The notes under the pieces: generated by a model
What the model saw: only the letters and a program-made list of their open reading frames with translations
What the model was told of the DNA's origin: nothing
Database searches by the model: none
Shown here: positions 1 to 7,396 of the stretch, one piece after another
Layout: the number at the start of each line of letters is the position of its first letter
Position numbering within the stretch: the stretch's first letter is position 1
Translations under genes and position numbers: made by a program
Source: Streptosporangiales bacterium
GTDB lineage: Bacteria; Actinomycetota; Actinomycetes; Streptosporangiales; WHSR01
Reading direction: 5' to 3'
DNA: 50,189 bases
Assembly: GCA_009379995.1 (NCBI GenBank)
Contig: WHSR01000029.1
Span: 1-50,189 of the forward strand

Positions 1-1
1 A

Positions 2-148
2 GTGACCGGCCAACGCCGCCGCATCCAGAAACTGCCGATCCCCCCGCTCGAAACCCTGCATAAGAAGATCATCCCGGATCCCCGAACACCAAGCCGACAA
101 AACGCCGCCACCGCCCAGCCCCTTTTCAGCGCGCTCCTAGTCGCGTAG
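2..148 (+). other. Possible 3' end of an unidentified gene cut by the window edge
   Basis: An open frame runs from the window edge to a TAG at 146-148 and encodes a basic, proline-rich 48-residue stretch containing LPIPPLETLHKKIIPDPR. It ends only a few bases before the stop of the M50 protease on the other strand. I do not recognise the family. It could be the tail of a larger gene starting outside the window, or no gene at all. Confidence 0.22.
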
Positions 149-152
149 CTGG

Positions 153-974
153 TCAGCCGAAGAGCCCGAGCCAGAAGCGGAACAGGGTGTCCCCCGTACC
201 GACGAGGAACACCGGCACGCCGAGCGCGTCGGTGATGGCGAACACCAGACCGAAGAACACCTGGTTCAGCTGCGGGACCCACAGCAGGGCGATGATGATG
301 AGCAGGCCGAACGGTGCGATCTGGTTCGCCTGACGGGACCAGTGCGGCGGCAGGTGGGGCTCCGCGATGCCGTACCCGTCCAGCCCCGGCACCGGCAGCA
401 GGTTCAGCACCGCCGCGGTGACCTGGAGGAAGGCGAGGAACGCGACGCCACCCCAGAAGACGAGGTGCTGCTGCCCGGCGAGGCTGCGGACCAGGCCGGC
501 GAGCACCACCGCGAACACGACGTTGGCGAGCGGCCCGGCCGCCGACACCAGGCTGGCCCGCAGCCGGCTGCGGAACATGCTCGGGTTCACGTACACCGCG
601 CCGCCGGGCAGCCCGATGCCGCCCAGCAGCAGGAACAGCAGCGGCAGCACAAAGCTCAACCCGGCGTGGCTGTACCGCAGCGGGTTCAGGGTCAGGTAGC
701 CGCGCGCCTCGACGCCGCGGTCACCGGCCCGCCAGGCCAGGTACGCGTGCCCGAACTCGTGCAGGCACAGCGACACGATCCAGCCGGCGGCGACGAACAC
801 GAACACCCCGACGCGGGCGAGAGTCCCGGAGGTCGCCCAGGCCAGCCAGCCGCCCGCAACGAACGCGACGACGAACCCCAGAAAGATCGGGCTCGGCCGG
901 CGCGCCGGGTCCGCCCACACGCCGCGCCTCCGCCACGGGCCGAACTCCGTCACGTTGTACCCCGATCCGCTCAT
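153..974 (-). CDS. Site-2 protease family (M50) membrane metalloprotease
   Basis: Integral-membrane zinc protease of the M50 family. The HExxH motif is present as HEFGH around residue 72 (counted from the start used here), inside a hydrophobic segment, and the third-ligand motif NLLPVPGLDG is about 115 residues later. Four to five hydrophobic segments are visible, and there is no PDZ or CBS domain, as in the short actinobacterial members. The first possible start at 998 adds an unconvincing basic octapeptide, so the ATG at 974 (MSGSGYN) is preferred; neither has a strong ribosome binding site. Such enzymes usually cleave anti-sigma factors or other membrane proteins; no substrate is encoded next to it, so the target is unknown. 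Confidence 0.85.
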   Translation of the reverse strand: MSGSGYNVTEFGPWRRRGVWADPARRPSPIFLGFVVAFVAGGWLAWATSGTLARVGVFVFVAAGWIVSLCLHEFGHAYLAWRAGDRGVEARGYLTLNPLRYSHAGLSFVLPLLFLLLGGIGLPGGAVYVNPSMFRSRLRASLVSAAGPLANVVFAVVLAGLVRSLAGQQHLVFWGGVAFLAFLQVTAAVLNLLPVPGLDGYGIAEPHLPPHWSRQANQIAPFGLLIIIALLWVPQLNQVFFGLVFAITDALGVPVFLVGTGDTLFRFWLGLFG

Positions 975-1193
975 CCGACGAAGATCCCCGGCGCGCACCG
1001 ATCACCACGCATGGCCGCCACCGTAGCGGACGCCCGCGGCGGCTCGCGGCCGCATCCCGCTCGCGGCCGACACCGAACCAGAGCAGATCGGGCGTCGCTC
1101 TATCCGCTGAAGCAACCCCGGGCTCGTGCCGGCCAGGCAAGGCTCCGGGTCTCCTGCGGGATCTCCGACACCTCATCCCCCGGTCACTGGCGC

Positions 1194-1340
1194 CTAGACA
1201 CGCTGGAAGAACTCGGCGTCCACGGCGACGTCCTCAACCTGCCTCACGGTGGTCTTGACCCCGAGTTCGTACTCCTTGAGCAACTCGGACAGCCGGCGGC
1301 CATCGATCAGATCGGCGCCGCTGTCTGGGTCGGTAGCTGT
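1194..1340 (-). pseudogene. 3' remnant of an Mrr-like restriction endonuclease
   Basis: On the minus strand about 45 codons ending at a TAG (1194-1196) read GADLIDGRRLSELLKEY and later VAVDAEFFQRV. The pattern 'LIDG..L..L....GV ... FF' is how many Mrr-type (PF04471) restriction endonucleases end. No start codon or catalytic core (D-ExK) is present upstream, so this is only the C-terminal tail. It lies immediately downstream of the broken toxin-immunity pair, consistent with a decayed defence island. The family call rests on a short stretch. Confidence 0.42.
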
Positions 1341-1354
1341 AGGTCTAGGTATTG

Positions 1355-1801
1355 CTATCCGCCGGCTAGCTGCCCATCGACCAGACTCCTGAGTTCGGCC
1401 TGGTCATCGACGGTAGCCAGGGCTTCGTAGAGAGCCTCCGCGCATGCAGCTTGCGGATCGTCATCCGTCGCGTAGTAGAGCGCTGTGGCGGCTCTCGCCT
1501 TGCTGAACGCTGCCAGGTGCTCACTTTCGAGGGCTTGACCCGCGTCGACCTGTTCCTGAAGGTCCCACTGCTCTTCGTCGAGAGCTTCGTACAGCCTCTT
1601 GAGGCGGTCGCGAAGGGCTGGCGCAGTGCGCAAGCCGGATCGGAGGGCAGCGAGGGCGTCCTCGACTTCGGGACCGGTCAGGCCCACCCGCCGTACCGCA
1701 TACTCTGCGGCCGCTACGGCCACTCATCGCTGGGCGTCCGGCGACGCCTCAACGAGCTTGCGCCCAAAGTCGGCAGCAACGCTGTCGAGCCGAAGCGTCA
1801 C
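1355..1801 (-). pseudogene. Probable toxin immunity gene interrupted by an in-frame TGA
   Basis: A GTG start at 1801 lies behind GGAGGAG and overlaps the stop of the toxin frame (ATGTGA). The frame runs 25 codons, VTLRLDSVAADFGRK..., then hits TGA at 1724-1726, and continues open in the same frame for 122 more codons (AVAAAEYAVRRVGLTGPEVEDAL...) to 1355. Reading TGA as TGG (Trp) would restore one continuous acidic, helical 148-residue protein, so a single-base nonsense change is the simplest reading. Position directly after a deaminase toxin suggests the cognate immunity protein; I do not recognise the family. The downstream part could still be translated from the GTG at 1723, which touches the TGA. 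Confidence 0.5.
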
Positions 1802-2441
1802 ATCTCCTCCTTCAGGGGTGTGGTGGGCCGAGCGCCGACGCGGGTTATGTCGTCGGCACAGCTCTCGCAGATGGGACGTCCCGCGCCTATCGCGAGGACC
1901 CGATGATCGCGAGACTCTGTCCAACGCACAATATCTGCCTCCGTATGACCGCTCCCCGGAGCAACGACCTCGCCGGCTTCAAGCGTCACCCCGGGCCGCA
2001 GGTACCCTCCGGGTTCGCTGTGCTGACCACCGTCATTTCCCGGCCGTCACCGCTCTCGGCGACCCCGACCGCCATGGTGACACGGCCACGGGCCCTTTCG
2101 GGTATCTGCTCCTGGAGCTCGCCCGCCCGCCGGGACGTCAGCTGCTCGGGAGTCTCCCGCTCGATGCGCGTCGCCGGGTAGTCGGCCGAGCGCTTAGCTT
2201 GCTCGTCGCAGCGCGTGTCGGGTTCATCGGACTCAAGAACAGCAGTCGTACGGCGGGGATCGTCCGCCGCCTTGGCGTCTTCGGCAAGCTCGAAGTCGGA
2301 GAACCGGCTGTCGTCGTAGAGGACCGGGTCCCATCGGTCATCCTCGCCGCCCCAAGAATGCTTTTCGCCCCGACGCAGCCGGTCAGGGGGTTCCTCGTCC
2401 GGTTCCTCTGGTCGATCCGGCCGATCGTGAAGCTCGCCCAC
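1798..2441 (-). pseudogene. Deaminase-fold toxin (YwqJ-like) with a frameshift
   Basis: Two minus-strand frames together encode one deaminase-toxin C-terminus. The first (2441-1986) gives a charged linker, then VTMAVGVAE and STANPEG, and stops at TGA. The second (1989-1798) continues VTLEAGEVVAPGSG, HTEADIV, GAGRPICESCADDI and PTTPLK. HxE (in HTEAD) and CxxC (in ICESC) are the zinc and catalytic residues of the YwqJ/SCP1.201-like nucleic-acid or nucleotide deaminase superfamily. The frames meet in the run CCGGGGTGACG; adding one G would join PG to VTL. A start upstream of 2441 is blocked by a TGA, so the N-terminal trafficking part is missing as well. Probably inactive; a sequencing error at the homopolymer is the main alternative. 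Confidence 0.6.
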
Positions 2442-2461
2442 CAGCGATTCCTCGTCATCGG

Positions 2462-2653
2462 ATCAGCGACCGCGTCATCGTAGGCCTCGCACGACCGGCA
2501 AAGGAAGGCCCCGAGCTGCGTGCGGCGCTGCGGGATCCGTCGCAAATGCCGGAGGGGGCGCTGTCCACGGCGGCCCAGTACGGCGACGGTAGCGACGAGA
2601 AGTTCCTGCGGCGGCTGTGGCGGGACCTGTACGGCGACGAGCCCGTCGACTAG
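2462..2653 (+). pseudogene. Orphan 3' gene fragment, function unknown
   Basis: A plus-strand frame ending at TAG 2651-2653 encodes PAKEGPELRAALRDPSQMP, then GDGSDEKFLRRLWRDLYGDEPVD. Its codons are almost all G/C-ending, as in real genes here, while the frame upstream of about 2462 loses this bias and has no start. It looks like the tail of a gene whose 5' part was lost or replaced by the toxin remnant on the other strand. An ATG at 2546 could still start a 35-residue peptide. I do not recognise the family. Its stop overlaps the stop of the convergent gene at 2650. Confidence 0.3.
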
Positions 2654-3030
2654 CGATGCCCGGGCGGGCCGAGCCCGGGCGGCCACGCATCGGGACGGAT
2701 GGTCCACGCCCACGGACTGTGGGCGGCCTCGTCCCACGTCACGCCAAGCGGATCCGGTTTCCCCCGCCTTCGGGTTGTGTCGCAGGCGCCCGGGATAGCC
2801 TCGCCGCAGGCGACGCGGTGAATCGTGTCCGGGCGCGCCAGGTCGACATCCTGTCGCTGGCCAAGGTCGTCGGGGTTTGTGTAGACGGTATCGATCTCAT
2901 AGTCGTGCAAGTACAGGTAACCGCAGTGCGGGCATTTGATGAGGATGAAGTCTTCGTCGCCGCCGTTTACCCCACCCCGCCGAATGATCTCCTCGTAGTC
3001 GTACACGAATCCCCGAGTCCGGTACGACAT
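2650..3030 (-). CDS. Small hypothetical protein with a CPHCGYLY zinc knuckle
   Basis: A 126-residue protein, start taken at ATG 3030 (MSYRTRGFVYDYEEI). Near residue 33 it has CPHCGYLYLHDYEIDTVY, a single CxxC knuckle followed by an aromatic-acidic stretch; further Cys occur in RVACGEA and GACDTT and could complete a metal site. Similar short proteins with one zinc knuckle occur in bacteria without assigned function. The tail after about residue 100 is proline- and arginine-rich and may be read-through past a lost stop. It is isolated among broken genes, so whether it is expressed is doubtful. Confidence 0.5.
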   Translation of the reverse strand: MSYRTRGFVYDYEEIIRRGGVNGGDEDFILIKCPHCGYLYLHDYEIDTVYTNPDDLGQRQDVDLARPDTIHRVACGEAIPGACDTTRRRGKPDPLGVTWDEAAHSPWAWTIRPDAWPPGLGPPGHR

Positions 3031-3290
3031 CCCCGGACACGCTCGCCTTGCGGGCGCCGCGCGCGACGTTGAGCCGCGCGGTGATCTTGCCCGACGCCGC
3101 AATCACCAACCGCAGAAAGCGGCGAACCGAAGATTGGAGCATCATCCTTCCCTGGTCGCCTCGCACCCTAGGACGCAGCGCATCGGCTCAATCATGGACC
3201 CCTTGACAGGCGCGCAGAGACCAAACAAGGTCGTATATCTTTTTATACACGTTCTACCTGCGGCAATTGTTGCTGGAAGGAGAACCGCCC

Positions 3291-3823
3291 GTGAGCGCAC
3301 CGGACAGTGACCGGCTCGACGAGATCGAACGGCGGTTGCGCGTACTCGAAGACATCAAGGAGATCGAGTACCTGCAGCACCGCTACGTGCGCTGCCTCGC
3401 CGACCGGGACTGGCAGGGATGCGTCGACTGCTACGCCGACGACGCCGTCTGCGACATCCGGACGCACGGCGTCAAGCGGGGCAAGAAGGAGATCGAGCAG
3501 CTCATCCTGGGCGAGTTGGCGTCCATGGTGAAAAGCCGCGACGCCTACGTCCTCAGCTCGCCCATCATCCACGTCGACGGCGACCGGGCGACCGGGCGAC
3601 CGGCGAGTGGACGTGGCACCGCCACCAGTGCGAGTTCCGCACGGCGTTCGGCATGACGCGGATCTGGGGACCGTGGTCCGAAGGCAGGTACCGCTGCGAG
3701 TACGCGCGGGTGGACGGCGAGTGGAAGCTCAGCTACGTCTGGTTCCGGGTCGTGGCCCCCGACTCCGACGACGAGCTCGCCCGGCTCGAACCCACGCAGG
3801 TCATCGGCGCGCCGCAGCCCTGA
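3291..3823 (+). pseudogene. NTF2/SnoaL-like protein broken by an 8-bp tandem duplication
   Basis: GTG at 3291 follows GGAAGGAG with good spacing. The frame encodes a SnoaL-like cone-barrel domain: a helical start, then EIEYLQHRYVRCLADRDW and CVDCYADDAVCDI, typical of NTF2-like proteins in aromatic and steroid degradation. At 3582-3597 the octamer GACCGGGC occurs twice in tandem, shifting the frame by two; the rest (GEWTWHRHQCEFRTAFGM ... WKLSYVWFRVVAPDSD) continues in the other frame to TGA 3821-3823. Removing one octamer copy restores a continuous protein of about 174 residues. The next gene, a CocE-like hydrolase, starts 12 bases later and is also broken. Confidence 0.75.
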
Positions 3824-3834
3824 ACGAGGCGGAG

Positions 3835-4516
3835 ATGGACGACGCCGAGATGCCGGGCTTCGAGCCCATCATGCGCGACGGCCTGCCGCCGGATCAGGCG
3901 CCGGGCAAACCCCTGCTCCTCGGCCCGGAATACGACGTTCGGCGGGAGAACGGGCTGCTCATCGAGCGCAACGTCGCCGTGCCCCTGCGCGACGAAGTGA
4001 GGATCCTCGTCGACATCTACCGACCCGACGGCGGCGGGGACCGGGACCACCACCCTGACAGCGGCGGGCTGCCGGTGATCCTCGGCTGGAGCCCGTACGG
4101 GAAGCACAACCTCCGCGACAAGCTGCCCTGGCCCGCGGCCGGGGTCCAGGACGGCTGGCTGTCGCCGTACACCGCCTTCGAGGCGCCCGATCCCGCCTAC
4201 TGGTGCCGGCACGGCTACGTGGTCGTCTACGCCGACCCCCGCGGCACCTGGCTGTCCGAGGGCGAGATGCACCACGGCGGCCCGGGAGCCCGGGGTGCCC
4301 GTCCCGGTAGAGATCGAGATCTGGCCTTCGAGCACGTTGTTCCGGCGCGGCCAAGCGCTCCGTCTGGTGGTGAAGGGGCGCGACATCTACGACCAGACGG
4401 CGCCGAGGCAACCCCTCTGCCTTCACGAGGACACCCGCAACGCCGGGGTACACATCATCCACGCCGGCGGCGCGTACGACTCCTACCTGCTCGTTCCGGT
4501 GGTTCCCCCGCGGTAG
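3835..4516 (+). pseudogene. CocE/NonD-family hydrolase with its catalytic core deleted
   Basis: The N-terminal part from ATG 3835 matches the start of CocE/NonD-type alpha/beta hydrolases: NVAVPLRDEVRILVDIYRPD, ILGWSPYGKH, YVVVYADPRGTWLSEGE. After GEMHHGG at about 4285 the sequence jumps, in another frame, to the C-terminal jelly-roll end of the same family: VPVEIEIWPSSTLFRRG, LRLVVKGRDIY, HEDTRNAGVHIIHAGG, SYLLVPV, with stop at 4514-4516. Full members are about 550-580 residues; here roughly 330 are missing, including the GxSY nucleophile elbow and the Asp-His pair, so no activity is possible. The junction lies near 4290-4300 in a GC-rich stretch. Confidence 0.78.
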
Positions 4517-4666
4517 CGGGCGGCCGTGGCCGAAACCGCCGTCCGCGGGAATAACCCCAGGTCGATGTGGGTCATATTGGATATAGGCGACCAACCCGGG
4601 TCGCCGGTATCGCGAGGGCGGCGACCCCGCTTCTCGCAGGGCTCGCAGGGACGGGACAGGGTACGC

Positions 4667-5731
4667 ATGTCCGGCTCGATCTTCGTTGCCGTAGTGGCCG
4701 CGGCCGCAGCCGCGGTGGGCTTCGCGCTCACCGGGATGCTGCAGCACCGTGCGGCGGCGCGGGCGCCGTTGCGCCCGGCGCTGGACCCAACGTTGCTGTA
4801 CCAGCTGGCCCGCCAACCTCTGTGGCTGATCTCGATCGGAGCCGCGCTCACCGCGTTCGCACTGCAGGCGGCCGCGCTACGGTTCGGACCGCTCGTACTC
4901 GTCCAGCCGATCCTGGCCATGCAGGTTCTCGTCGCCCCGCTGCTCGTGGCAGCCGTCTACCACCGGCGGCTCGACCGTGAGCTGATGCTCGGCGCCGTCC
5001 TCTGTCTGGTCGGGCTTTCGGCCTTCCTCATCGCGGCTGCTCCCGGCGACACGGCCGGCAGCGAAGCTGCGACACGGCCGTCCAACCCGGTGTTGCTGCC
5101 GCTCGTAGTGCTGCTGTTCGTCACCTTCCTGAGGGTGGCGTTGGGTCTGTCACACGCCTCCCGGGTGCGGGGCTGGTCGCGCGCGCTCGTCCTGGCGCTC
5201 GGCTCCGGCGTCCTGTACGGCGTGACCGCCGGGCTGCTCAAGGCCACGGTCGACCACGCCGACCAAGGCTGGACCGCTCCGCTCGGCACCTGGACCTCGT
5301 ACGCCCTGCTGGTCGCGGGCCCGGCCGGGTTCCTGCTCAGCCAGAACGCGTTCCAGGCAGGTTCGTTCGTCGCCCCTCTCGCCGTCATCACCGTGACGGA
5401 CCCGCTGGTAGGCATCGGCATCGGACTGCTGTGGCTGAACGAGCGGATCAACGCCCACCCGTGGGCGATCCTCGCCGAGTTGGTCGGCCTCGCGGTCATG
5501 GCGCTGGGGATCGTCGTGCTGGCGCGCCGCCTGTCGCGTACGCCGGCCGCGGCGCGGGCGGACCGAGCACCCTCGGCCAAGGTCGGCGCGCCGGCCGCCC
5601 AGGCGGAGCCGCGCCCCTCCTGCGCCTGGCCGTACACGGGATCGAAGACCTGCTCAGGACGAGGCCAGGTCCAGCACCAGTGCCGCCACGGCCAGCGAGA
5701 GGAACCCGTTCGCCAGGCCGAACTGCGGTGA
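4667..5731 (+). CDS. DMT-superfamily membrane transporter
   Basis: About 354 residues with nine to ten hydrophobic helices in two EamA/NIPA-like halves: an N-terminal pair of helices, LVLVQPILAMQVLVAPLL, and a second half with PLAVITVTDPLVGIGIGLLWLNERI, a recurring DMT pattern. ATG 4667 is chosen because the helix begins immediately after it; upstream starts add a disordered arginine-rich piece. The substrate cannot be told from the sequence. The last 26 codons overlap the convergent DoxX gene and are low-complexity (QHQCRHGQREE), so the original stop may have been lost. Confidence 0.78.
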   Translation: MSGSIFVAVVAAAAAAVGFALTGMLQHRAAARAPLRPALDPTLLYQLARQPLWLISIGAALTAFALQAAALRFGPLVLVQPILAMQVLVAPLLVAAVYHRRLDRELMLGAVLCLVGLSAFLIAAAPGDTAGSEAATRPSNPVLLPLVVLLFVTFLRVALGLSHASRVRGWSRALVLALGSGVLYGVTAGLLKATVDHADQGWTAPLGTWTSYALLVAGPAGFLLSQNAFQAGSFVAPLAVITVTDPLVGIGIGLLWLNERINAHPWAILAELVGLAVMALGIVVLARRLSRTPAAARADRAPSAKVGAPAAQAEPRPSCAWPYTGSKTCSGRGQVQHQCRHGQREEPVRQAELR

Positions 5732-6013
5732 GTAGTCGCCCGCCCGTACGTGGATGTAGACGGCGCACACGAAGAACAGGATGAGGCCGATCGCGGCGGC
5801 GGTCCCGATCAGCGGCACGCCGACGAGGCCGAGCAGCAGTCCGGCCGCGCCCGCCGTCTTGAGGGTGCCTATCGGGAAGGTCAGCCACGACTCCGGCACG
5901 CCCGCCCTGGCCATGCCGGGGAGGATCGGCTTGAAGTGGGCGAGGGCGGCGACGCCGGAGAAGGTGTTGGCGGCGATGGCTAGGAGGGTGACAACGAGGT
6001 AGGCGGTCAACAC
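5654..6013 (-). CDS. DoxX-like membrane protein
   Basis: A 119-residue protein with four hydrophobic helices. The opening VVTLLAIAANTFSGVAALAHF and the following GTLKTAGAAGLLLGLVGVPLIG are typical of DoxX/DoxX-like proteins (PF13564 type), which are membrane partners of redox or detoxification enzymes. The GTG start at 6013 follows a GGAG box. It is last in a minus-strand row with an NAD(P)-binding reductase (27 bp upstream) and a peroxiredoxin-like protein, with a divergent MarR regulator beyond: a common layout for small oxidative or electrophile stress units. Confidence 0.8.
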   Translation of the reverse strand: MLTAYLVVTLLAIAANTFSGVAALAHFKPILPGMARAGVPESWLTFPIGTLKTAGAAGLLLGLVGVPLIGTAAAIGLILFFVCAVYIHVRAGDYSPQFGLANGFLSLAVAALVLDLASS

Positions 6014-6040
6014 AGGAACTCCGATGACTCCTTGAATCCA

Positions 6041-6706
6041 CTAGTTGGCGATGCCGATGGCTTGCTTGATCGTCTCGGGTTGCTCGAGTACGCGGAGCAT
6101 GAGATGGGCGACGTCGGCTCGTGAGATGAGGACGCCGCGCCGGAGGTTTTGCCCGCACGCCGTTCGGTAGGTGCCGGTGGGTGGCTTGTCGGTCAGCCGC
6201 GGCGGTCGTACGACGGTCCAGTCCAGGCCGCTGTCCCGAAGGACGTCTTCCATCTGCGCGAGGTCGGCATAGTGCTTGCGGAGCACGGCTTTCCCTAACG
6301 GAGCGAGTAGGTGCCGCATGAAGAACCCGTCCCCCGGGTCGTGCTTCGGCGGCTTCGGGCGGCCGGGTGACGGCACGGTGGAGATCGGCGCGGCGCCGAC
6401 CACGACGATGCGTCGCGCGCCCGTTGCCTGCATCGCCTGGACGATGGCCCGCGTGCCCTGCGAGGCGATTCCGGCCTCGGAGGTCGACCGTGGACCGAGG
6501 CCGGAGAGCACGGCGTCGGCTCCGTCGACCGCGGACTCGAGCGTCGCCGGGTCCGCTGCCGCCAGGTCGGCCGTGACGATGCGTACCTGTTCGGAAAGGC
6601 TCTTCGGGTTCCGTACGACCGCTGTGACGTCGTGGCCCGCGGCGACGGCCTGCTCGAGGACTTGCCGACCGATGCCTCCGGTCGCCGCGAAGATCGTGAG
6701 CTTCAT
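6041..6706 (-). CDS. NAD(P)H-binding SDR-like reductase
   Basis: A 221-residue Rossmann protein of the NAD(P)H-binding (PF13460) type. It starts MKLTIFAATGGIGRQVLEQA, an extended-SDR dinucleotide motif, followed by VVRNP (NADP-side arginine), DGADAVLSGLG, and LDWTVVRPPRLTD near residue 165, all hallmarks of the NmrA/BVR-B-like group. ATG 6706 has a clear AAGGAG box. Likely role: reduction of a quinone or flavin-type substrate, or redox sensing. It lies between the peroxiredoxin-like gene (27 bp upstream) and DoxX, probably in one transcript controlled by the MarR protein. Confidence 0.85.
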   Translation of the reverse strand: MKLTIFAATGGIGRQVLEQAVAAGHDVTAVVRNPKSLSEQVRIVTADLAAADPATLESAVDGADAVLSGLGPRSTSEAGIASQGTRAIVQAMQATGARRIVVVGAAPISTVPSPGRPKPPKHDPGDGFFMRHLLAPLGKAVLRKHYADLAQMEDVLRDSGLDWTVVRPPRLTDKPPTGTYRTACGQNLRRGVLISRADVAHLMLRVLEQPETIKQAIGIAN

Positions 6707-6733
6707 ATCTCTTGCTCCTTGGTTGATGGGTGG

Positions 6734-7306
6734 TTACCGGTCGGTCGTGTCGTGCCGGGAGACGGGTCTGGCGAGGTCGAGCAGTTCGTCAACCGACCAC
6801 TGGTCGTCTGCGTGCTGGCCGTACTTCGTCGCGAGGATCCGGCCGTCGGGACCGATCAGGAAGTCCGCGGGAAGGCCAAGGTGGCCCTCCCCGTTGCCCG
6901 CGGCTCCGCGCATGCCGCGCGGCCGCGTGACGGTCGGAACGAAGGCGCGGACGGCCGCCAGCCACGCGCGTGGATTCAGTACGGACTTGGCGGAAGACTC
7001 CACTCCGAACTCGGCGTAGAGCCTCTTCTCGGGGTCCGCGATGGCCGCGAACGGCAACTCGCCTTGAAGCTCCAGCATCGTCTCGGCGCTCGAGTGGAAC
7101 ACGACAACCTCATGGATCCCGGCCGCGAGGATCTCGTCATACCGCCGGCTGATGGATCTCAGGTGCAGATTGCAGATAGGGCATCCCGCGTACCGGCGGA
7201 ACTGCAGGTGCACGAGCCGCTGAGGCTCGGGTATCCGCACCGGCTCGCCGTGGATGGTGGCCAGTTCGAGGCGGTTCAGGACTTCGCCCACATGCACCTC
7301 GGTCAT
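6734..7306 (-). CDS. Peroxiredoxin-like (AhpC/TSA) family protein
   Basis: A 190-residue thioredoxin-fold protein. The active-site region reads YAGCPICNLHLRS, a CxxC redox pair at the start of the first helix, and DPEKRLYAEFGVE and LPADFLIGPDGRIL follow as in AhpC/TSA-like 'peroxiredoxin-like family' members. ATG 7306 is preceded by GGAAGG. It is the first gene of a three-gene minus-strand unit with the reductase and DoxX, and divergent from the MarR gene, whose promoter region it shares. Probable role: reduction of peroxides or mixed disulfides in the cytoplasm. Confidence 0.85.
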   Translation of the reverse strand: MTEVHVGEVLNRLELATIHGEPVRIPEPQRLVHLQFRRYAGCPICNLHLRSISRRYDEILAAGIHEVVVFHSSAETMLELQGELPFAAIADPEKRLYAEFGVESSAKSVLNPRAWLAAVRAFVPTVTRPRGMRGAAGNGEGHLGLPADFLIGPDGRILATKYGQHADDQWSVDELLDLARPVSRHDTTDR

Positions 7307-7362
7307 GGCGAGCCTTCCTGTCTATGGGCAACTCTTCGCGGTACGTTATTCTCTGCGTAGCA

Positions 7363-7396
7363 TACGATACGAGGATGATATCATATGAGTTTCGTA
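7363..7396. promoter_or_regulatory. Candidate MarR operator, 34-bp imperfect palindrome
   Basis: Centred at 7379.5 is the perfect palindrome ATGATATCAT (7375-7384), flanked symmetrically by TACGATAC (7363-7370) and GTTTCGTA (7389-7396); 24 of 34 positions are self-complementary. It lies in the unusually AT-rich divergent region between the peroxiredoxin-like gene and the MarR gene and overlaps the MarR start codon, as expected for autoregulation. The role is inferred from position and symmetry. Confidence 0.5.

Noticed and set aside
3203..3250. TTGACA (3203-3208) and the AT-rich inverted repeat GTATA-TCTTTT-TATAC upstream of the SnoaL gene as a promoter/operator
   Set aside because: No -10 at suitable spacing; the repeat is short and AT-driven. 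Plausible but not supported enough to list.
3255..3275. GGCAATTGTTGC upstream of the SnoaL gene as a fourth LacI-type site
   Set aside because: It lacks the central CG and the CAAACG half shared by the other three sites.
3607..4554. A single continuous 315-residue frame spanning SnoaL and CocE regions
   Set aside because: It is an artefact frame: only the part from 3835 to about 4295 is family-like; the rest is off-frame.
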